A DNA stretch of 16,505 nucleotides from an uncultured Massilia sp. (GTDB taxonomy: Bacteria; Pseudomonadota; Gammaproteobacteria; Burkholderiales; Burkholderiaceae). The position numbers and the translations under genes are program-made. Within the stretch, counting starts at the first letter, position 1. Each line of letters starts with the position of its first letter. The notes under the pieces are model-generated. The model did no database searches. It worked only from the letters and a program-made list of their open reading frames with translations, and was not told where the DNA came from. This document shows positions 14,425 through 16,505 of the stretch, piece after piece. Where the stretch lies: contig CAMPHU010000093.1 in NCBI GenBank assembly GCA_946886065.1, positions 1 through 16,505 on the forward strand, given 5' to 3'.

Positions 14425-14838
14425 TCAGTTCCAGCGCGGCAGGCCTTCGAACTGCTGCGCTCCTTCTCCCGCGAACCGGATCAGCTCGGCCAAGGGCACG
14501 GTGGCCAGGTTATCCCGGCCGTAATGCCCGCCGAGCGCGCTGGGAATCTTGAGGCAGTACTTGCGCCCGTCCGTGAGCGGCCCGAGCGCCGCCTCGGCCA
14601 GGCGGACGACTTCCGGCATGTACCAATCGTTGAGAAAATCCTGGTTATAGGACAGCGCGTCGAAGTCGGCCCGGCTGCGGGCCAGCGGTTCGCAGCACAG
14701 GTCTTGCGGCCGCAGCCGCCAGTAATGGTCGTCCTCGTCGCGGATGATGAGGTTACCGAACGCATTGGCCCCAAGCACTTCGACGGCCTTCAGGCCGACC
14801 CAGCCCCAGGACTCGTTGATATCGTCGACATGGATCAT
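14425..14838 (-). CDS. Small DUF1851 / Tdi1-like domain protein (possible immunity protein)
   Basis: The 137-residue protein begins MIHVDDINESWGWVGLKAVEV. It resembles the DUF1851 (T6SS immunity Tdi1-type) family: an early FGNLIIRDEDDHYWRLRPQD segment (a strand-rich half reading like 'stored in the cell, displays DE'), then a C-terminal YCLKIPSALGGHYGRDNL, then LIRFAGEGAQQFEGLP, which matches the family pattern CYxxxxPxxLGGxYxxxNL and later GxxxxQIxxLP. Tdi1 in Agrobacterium neutralises the Tde1 DNase effector, but many DUF1851 proteins lie far from any effector and have no known role. No toxin gene is adjacent here. The chosen ATG (14838) has an excellent Shine-Dalgarno; an ATG at 14865 would add nine residues without one. 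The gene converges on alkA and lies behind the tRNA-fMet terminator. Confidence 0.65.
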   Translation of the reverse strand: MIHVDDINESWGWVGLKAVEVLGANAFGNLIIRDEDDHYWRLRPQDLCCEPLARSRADFDALSYNQDFLNDWYMPEVVRLAEAALGPLTDGRKYCLKIPSALGGHYGRDNLATVPLAELIRFAGEGAQQFEGLPRWN

Positions 14839-14841
14839 CGT

Positions 14842-14849
14842 TCCCCCTT
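14842..14849 (-). promoter_or_regulatory. Shine-Dalgarno that sets the start of the DUF1851-like gene
   Basis: On the minus strand AAGGGGGA precedes the ATG at 14838, with the AAGG core 7 nt away. This makes the internal Met (residue 10 of the longest frame) the start. No convincing promoter was found in the 135 nt between it and the tRNA terminator. Confidence 0.7.
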
Positions 14850-14973
14850 GCAGTGCGACCGGCATGTGCCAGCCTTTGCCGGTTTGACCGGGCGGGTGCG
14901 GGGAGATTGCAGGCGAACGCAGCAGGTTTGACCTGGATCGAGCGAAGTCTGGGCCAACATCGCGGCGAAAATG

Positions 14974-15009
14974 AAAAAAGCCGCTGATCCTTGCGAATCA
15001 ACGGCTTTT
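14974..15009 (-). terminator. Intrinsic terminator of tRNA-fMet
   Basis: Read on the minus strand, a 12-bp stem with two G-U pairs closes a GCAA tetraloop (15 nt downstream of the CCA end), followed by six T's (plus-strand A-run 14974-14979). The A-rich side upstream of the stem gives a T-run on the other strand, so it could be bidirectional. It separates the tRNA from the DUF1851-like gene. Confidence 0.92.
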
Positions 15010-15016
15010 CGAATTC

Positions 15017-15093
15017 TGGTTGCGGGGACAGGATTTGAACCTGTGACCTTCGGGTTATGAGCCCGACGAGCTGCCAGACTGCTCCACCCCGCG
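15017..15093 (-). tRNA. Initiator tRNA-fMet (anticodon CAU)
   Basis: The 77-nt gene reads on the minus strand from CGCGGGG (15093-15087) to an encoded CCA (15019-15017). Three initiator hallmarks are visible. The first base pair of the acceptor stem is a C1-A72 mismatch (CGCGGGG with CCCCGCA). The anticodon stem has three consecutive G-C pairs (GGG before and CCC after the loop). The D-arm AGCAGTCTGGCAGCTCGT closely matches E. coli fMet. The anticodon loop is CTCATAA, giving CAU. The T-arm carries GGTTCAAATCC. It initiates translation and is recognised by methionyl-tRNA formyltransferase. It is a single-gene transcription unit with its own promoter and terminator. Confidence 0.97.
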
Positions 15094-15106
15094 TCTGATG
15101 CTTCGT

Positions 15107-15135
15107 ATTATACGCAGCTTCCACCTTTTAGGCAA
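15107..15135 (-). promoter_or_regulatory. Sigma70 promoter of tRNA-fMet
   Basis: On the minus strand TTGCCT (15135-15130) and a perfect TATAAT (15112-15107) are separated by exactly 17 nt. Transcription should start near 15100, about 7 nt before the mature tRNA 5' end, so the leader removed by RNase P is very short. No GC-rich stringent discriminator run is obvious. Confidence 0.85.
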
Positions 15136-15277
15136 ACTCAATCCCGCCGAGATGTGCGATTGCAGCAGCTTATGGCTCATGCATAGGGGGCGCGGGCCGC
15201 TTTTCCTGCCCTTGCCGGACTACATGAGCACTCCAATCAGTGTAAAGTAAAGGGCAATACCAATTCGTCGATGACCT
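15136..15277. other. Spacer between divergent tRNA-fMet and the Nudix gene
   Basis: The 142-nt spacer must hold the promoter of the Nudix-aat pair. A TAAAGT at 15243-15248 is the best -10 candidate (four of six matches), but no -35 box stands at a suitable distance. No repeat, RNA or coding feature is visible, and no clear Shine-Dalgarno precedes the ATG at 15278. Confidence 0.3.
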
Positions 15278-15859
15278 ATGAAATTCTGCTCCGAGTGCGC
15301 CCATCCTGTCGCGCTGGCCATTCCTGAAGGCGACAACCGGCCGCGCTACGTCTGCACGCACTGCCACACGATCCATTATCACAATCCCAAGCTGGTCATC
15401 GGTTCCATTCCCGTCTGGGAACAGGACGGCAAGCTGCAAGTGCTGCTGTGCCGCCGCGCCATCGAGCCGCGCTACGGCTACTGGACCCTGCCGGCCGGCT
15501 TCATGGAAAACGAAGAAACGACCGAGCAGGCCGCCGTGCGCGAGACCGAAGAGGAAGCCGGCGCCAACGTCGAGCTCGGCAACCTGTTCACCCTGCTGAA
15601 CGTGGCGCACGTCCACCAGGTGCACCTGTTCTACCTGGCGCGCCTGCGCGACCTCGATTTCGCGCCGGGCATCGAAAGCCTGGAGGTGAAGCTGTTCACC
15701 GAAGCCGAGATTCCCTGGGACGAGCTGGCCTTCCCCACTATCCGCAGCACACTGGAACTCTTCTTCGCCGACCGGATCAAAGTCCGCGAGGGCGGCAGCT
15801 ATGGTTTCCACAGCCGGGACATCGTGCGCCCCATGCTCGCGCCGCGCGAGCCCGACTGA
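15278..15859 (+). CDS. Nudix hydrolase with N-terminal zinc ribbon
   Basis: Nudix enzymes hydrolyse nucleoside diphosphates linked to another group, such as ADP-ribose or NADH, using Mg2+ or Mn2+. The 193-residue protein has an N-terminal zinc ribbon with Cys4, Cys7, Cys26 and Cys29 (CSECAHP and CTHCHTIHYHNPK), as in the NADH-pyrophosphatase-like Nudix group. The Nudix domain follows with a complete Nudix box at 74-96: GFMENEE, then AAVRETEEEAGA, matching Gx5Ex7REUxEExGU, so it should be active. Substrate cannot be assigned. It lacks the long N-terminal domain of NudC. aat starts 15 nt after its stop, so the two are probably one operon, with the adjacency common in Betaproteobacteria. Confidence 0.9.
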   Translation: MKFCSECAHPVALAIPEGDNRPRYVCTHCHTIHYHNPKLVIGSIPVWEQDGKLQVLLCRRAIEPRYGYWTLPAGFMENEETTEQAAVRETEEEAGANVELGNLFTLLNVAHVHQVHLFYLARLRDLDFAPGIESLEVKLFTEAEIPWDELAFPTIRSTLELFFADRIKVREGGSYGFHSRDIVRPMLAPREPD

Positions 15860-15874
15860 CCCGGCGAGGCCCGC

Positions 15875-16505
15875 ATGATCCCCTGGCTCGAGAGCGATAC
15901 GCCTTTTCCCGACGTGTCCGAGGCATTGACCGTGGACGCGCCGGGCCTGCTCGCGGCCGGCGCCGACCTCTCGCCCCAGCGCCTGCTGCTTGCATACCAG
16001 AATGGGATCTTCCCCTGGTTCTCGGAAGGCCAGCCCATCCTGTGGTGGAGCACCGACCCGCGCATGGTGCTGTTCACCGACCAGTTCAAGGTCAGCGACA
16101 GCCTGAAGAAGACCCTGCGCAAGGTCGAGTCCAGCCGCCTCGAGGGCGGCCCTTGGGAGGTGCGCTTCGACACCGCCTTCGAGGACGTGATGCGCGCCTG
16201 CGCCGCGCCGCGGCGCGACGGTCCCGGCACCTGGATTTCGGAAGACATCATCGACGGCTACACGGGCCTGCACGGCATGGGGTATGCCCACTCGTCCGAG
16301 GTCTGGCTGAACGGCGAGCTGGTCGGCGGCGCCTATGGCGTGTGCATCGGCCGCATGTTCTATGGCGAATCGATGTTCGCGCGCGTCTCGGACGCTTCCA
16401 AGGTGGCGCTCGCCTACCTGGTGTCCTTCCTGCGCGGGCATGGCGTGCGCATGATCGACTGCCAGCAGGAGACCGGCCACCTGGCCTCGCTGGGCGCGGC
16501 GCCGA
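15875..16505 (+). CDS. aat: Leucyl/phenylalanyl-tRNA-protein transferase (3' end outside window)
   Basis: Aat transfers Leu or Phe from tRNA to proteins with N-terminal Arg or Lys, marking them for ClpS-ClpAP degradation (N-end rule). The frame from ATG 15875 runs open to the window end, giving 210 codons of a protein usually about 235-260 residues long; only the C-terminus is cut. Family segments are visible in order: MIPWL, then [54 protein letters not shown], and [26 protein letters not shown] at 15866-15869 lies 5 nt before the start. It closely follows the Nudix gene. An arginyltransferase (ate/bpt) gene often follows in related genomes; this lies outside the window and is expectation only. 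Confidence 0.95.
   Translation, partial: MIPWLESDTPFPDVSEALTVDAPGLLAAGADLSPQRLLLAYQNGIFPWFSEGQPILWWSTDPRMVLFTDQFKVSDSLKKTLRKVESSRLEGGPWEVRFDTAFEDVMRACAAPRRDGPGTWISEDIIDGYTGLHGMGYAHSSEVWLNGELVGGAYGVCIGRMFYGESMFARVSDASKVALAYLVSFLRGHGVRMIDCQQETGHLASLGAAP

Noticed and set aside
15017..15093. Elongator tRNA-Met
   Set aside because: The C1-A72 mismatch and three G-C pairs in the anticodon stem mark the initiator form.
14425..15093. Genomic island integrated at tRNA-fMet
   Set aside because: No integrase and no direct repeat of the tRNA 3' end were seen, and the tRNA keeps its own terminator; only one small gene of uncertain origin lies on that side.

Overview
The window looks like a chromosomal core segment of a high-GC betaproteobacterium. 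The order ribF-ileS-lspA-coaBC-dut, a tonB-exbB-exbD-exbD cluster and a Nudix-aat pair suggest an Oxalobacteraceae member (Massilia/Telluria/Duganella-like). That placement is inferred from gene order, protein style and codon use; no database was searched. All genes except one tRNA and one small ORF lie on the plus strand. I see no phage, transposase, plasmid or CRISPR elements.

Region 1 (1-3738) is a TonB energy-transduction operon: the 3' part of tonB, an exbB with an exported Ala/Pro-repeat N-terminus, two consecutive exbD genes, and an exported tetratricopeptide-like protein. It ends in a textbook intrinsic terminator. ExbB and the two ExbDs would form the proton-driven motor that energises TonB and outer-membrane TonB-dependent receptors. 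The exported helical-repeat protein is probably a periplasmic accessory.

Region 2 (about 3840-11261) starts at a consensus -10 box and holds ribF (FMN/FAD synthesis), ileS (tRNA charging), lspA (lipoprotein signal peptidase), coaBC (coenzyme A synthesis), dut (dUTP removal) and a PDZ-containing M48-like lipoprotein whose zinc-binding motif is degraded. The first five are housekeeping genes in a common betaproteobacterial order. LspA would mature the lipoprotein encoded three genes downstream.

Region 3 (11262-14422) begins with a 260-nt spacer carrying an inverted pair of REP-like palindromes and a further hairpin. An XdhC-family protein without a neighbouring xanthine dehydrogenase follows, then an EamA-type exporter that overlaps an AlkA-type DNA glycosylase by 4 nt.

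Region 4 (14423-16505) has a minus-strand DUF1851/Tdi1-like small protein convergent with alkA, a minus-strand initiator tRNA-fMet with its own promoter and terminator, then a plus-strand zinc-ribbon Nudix hydrolase and the 5' part of aat (N-end rule), cut by the window edge.

The least ordinary features are the M48-like pseudoprotease lipoprotein, a recurring set of strong hairpins 12-20 nt after stop codons that lack U-tracts, the REP-like inverted pair, the 21-bp tandem repeat inside exbB, and the orphan immunity-like gene beside tRNA-fMet. I found no clear undescribed multi-gene system.
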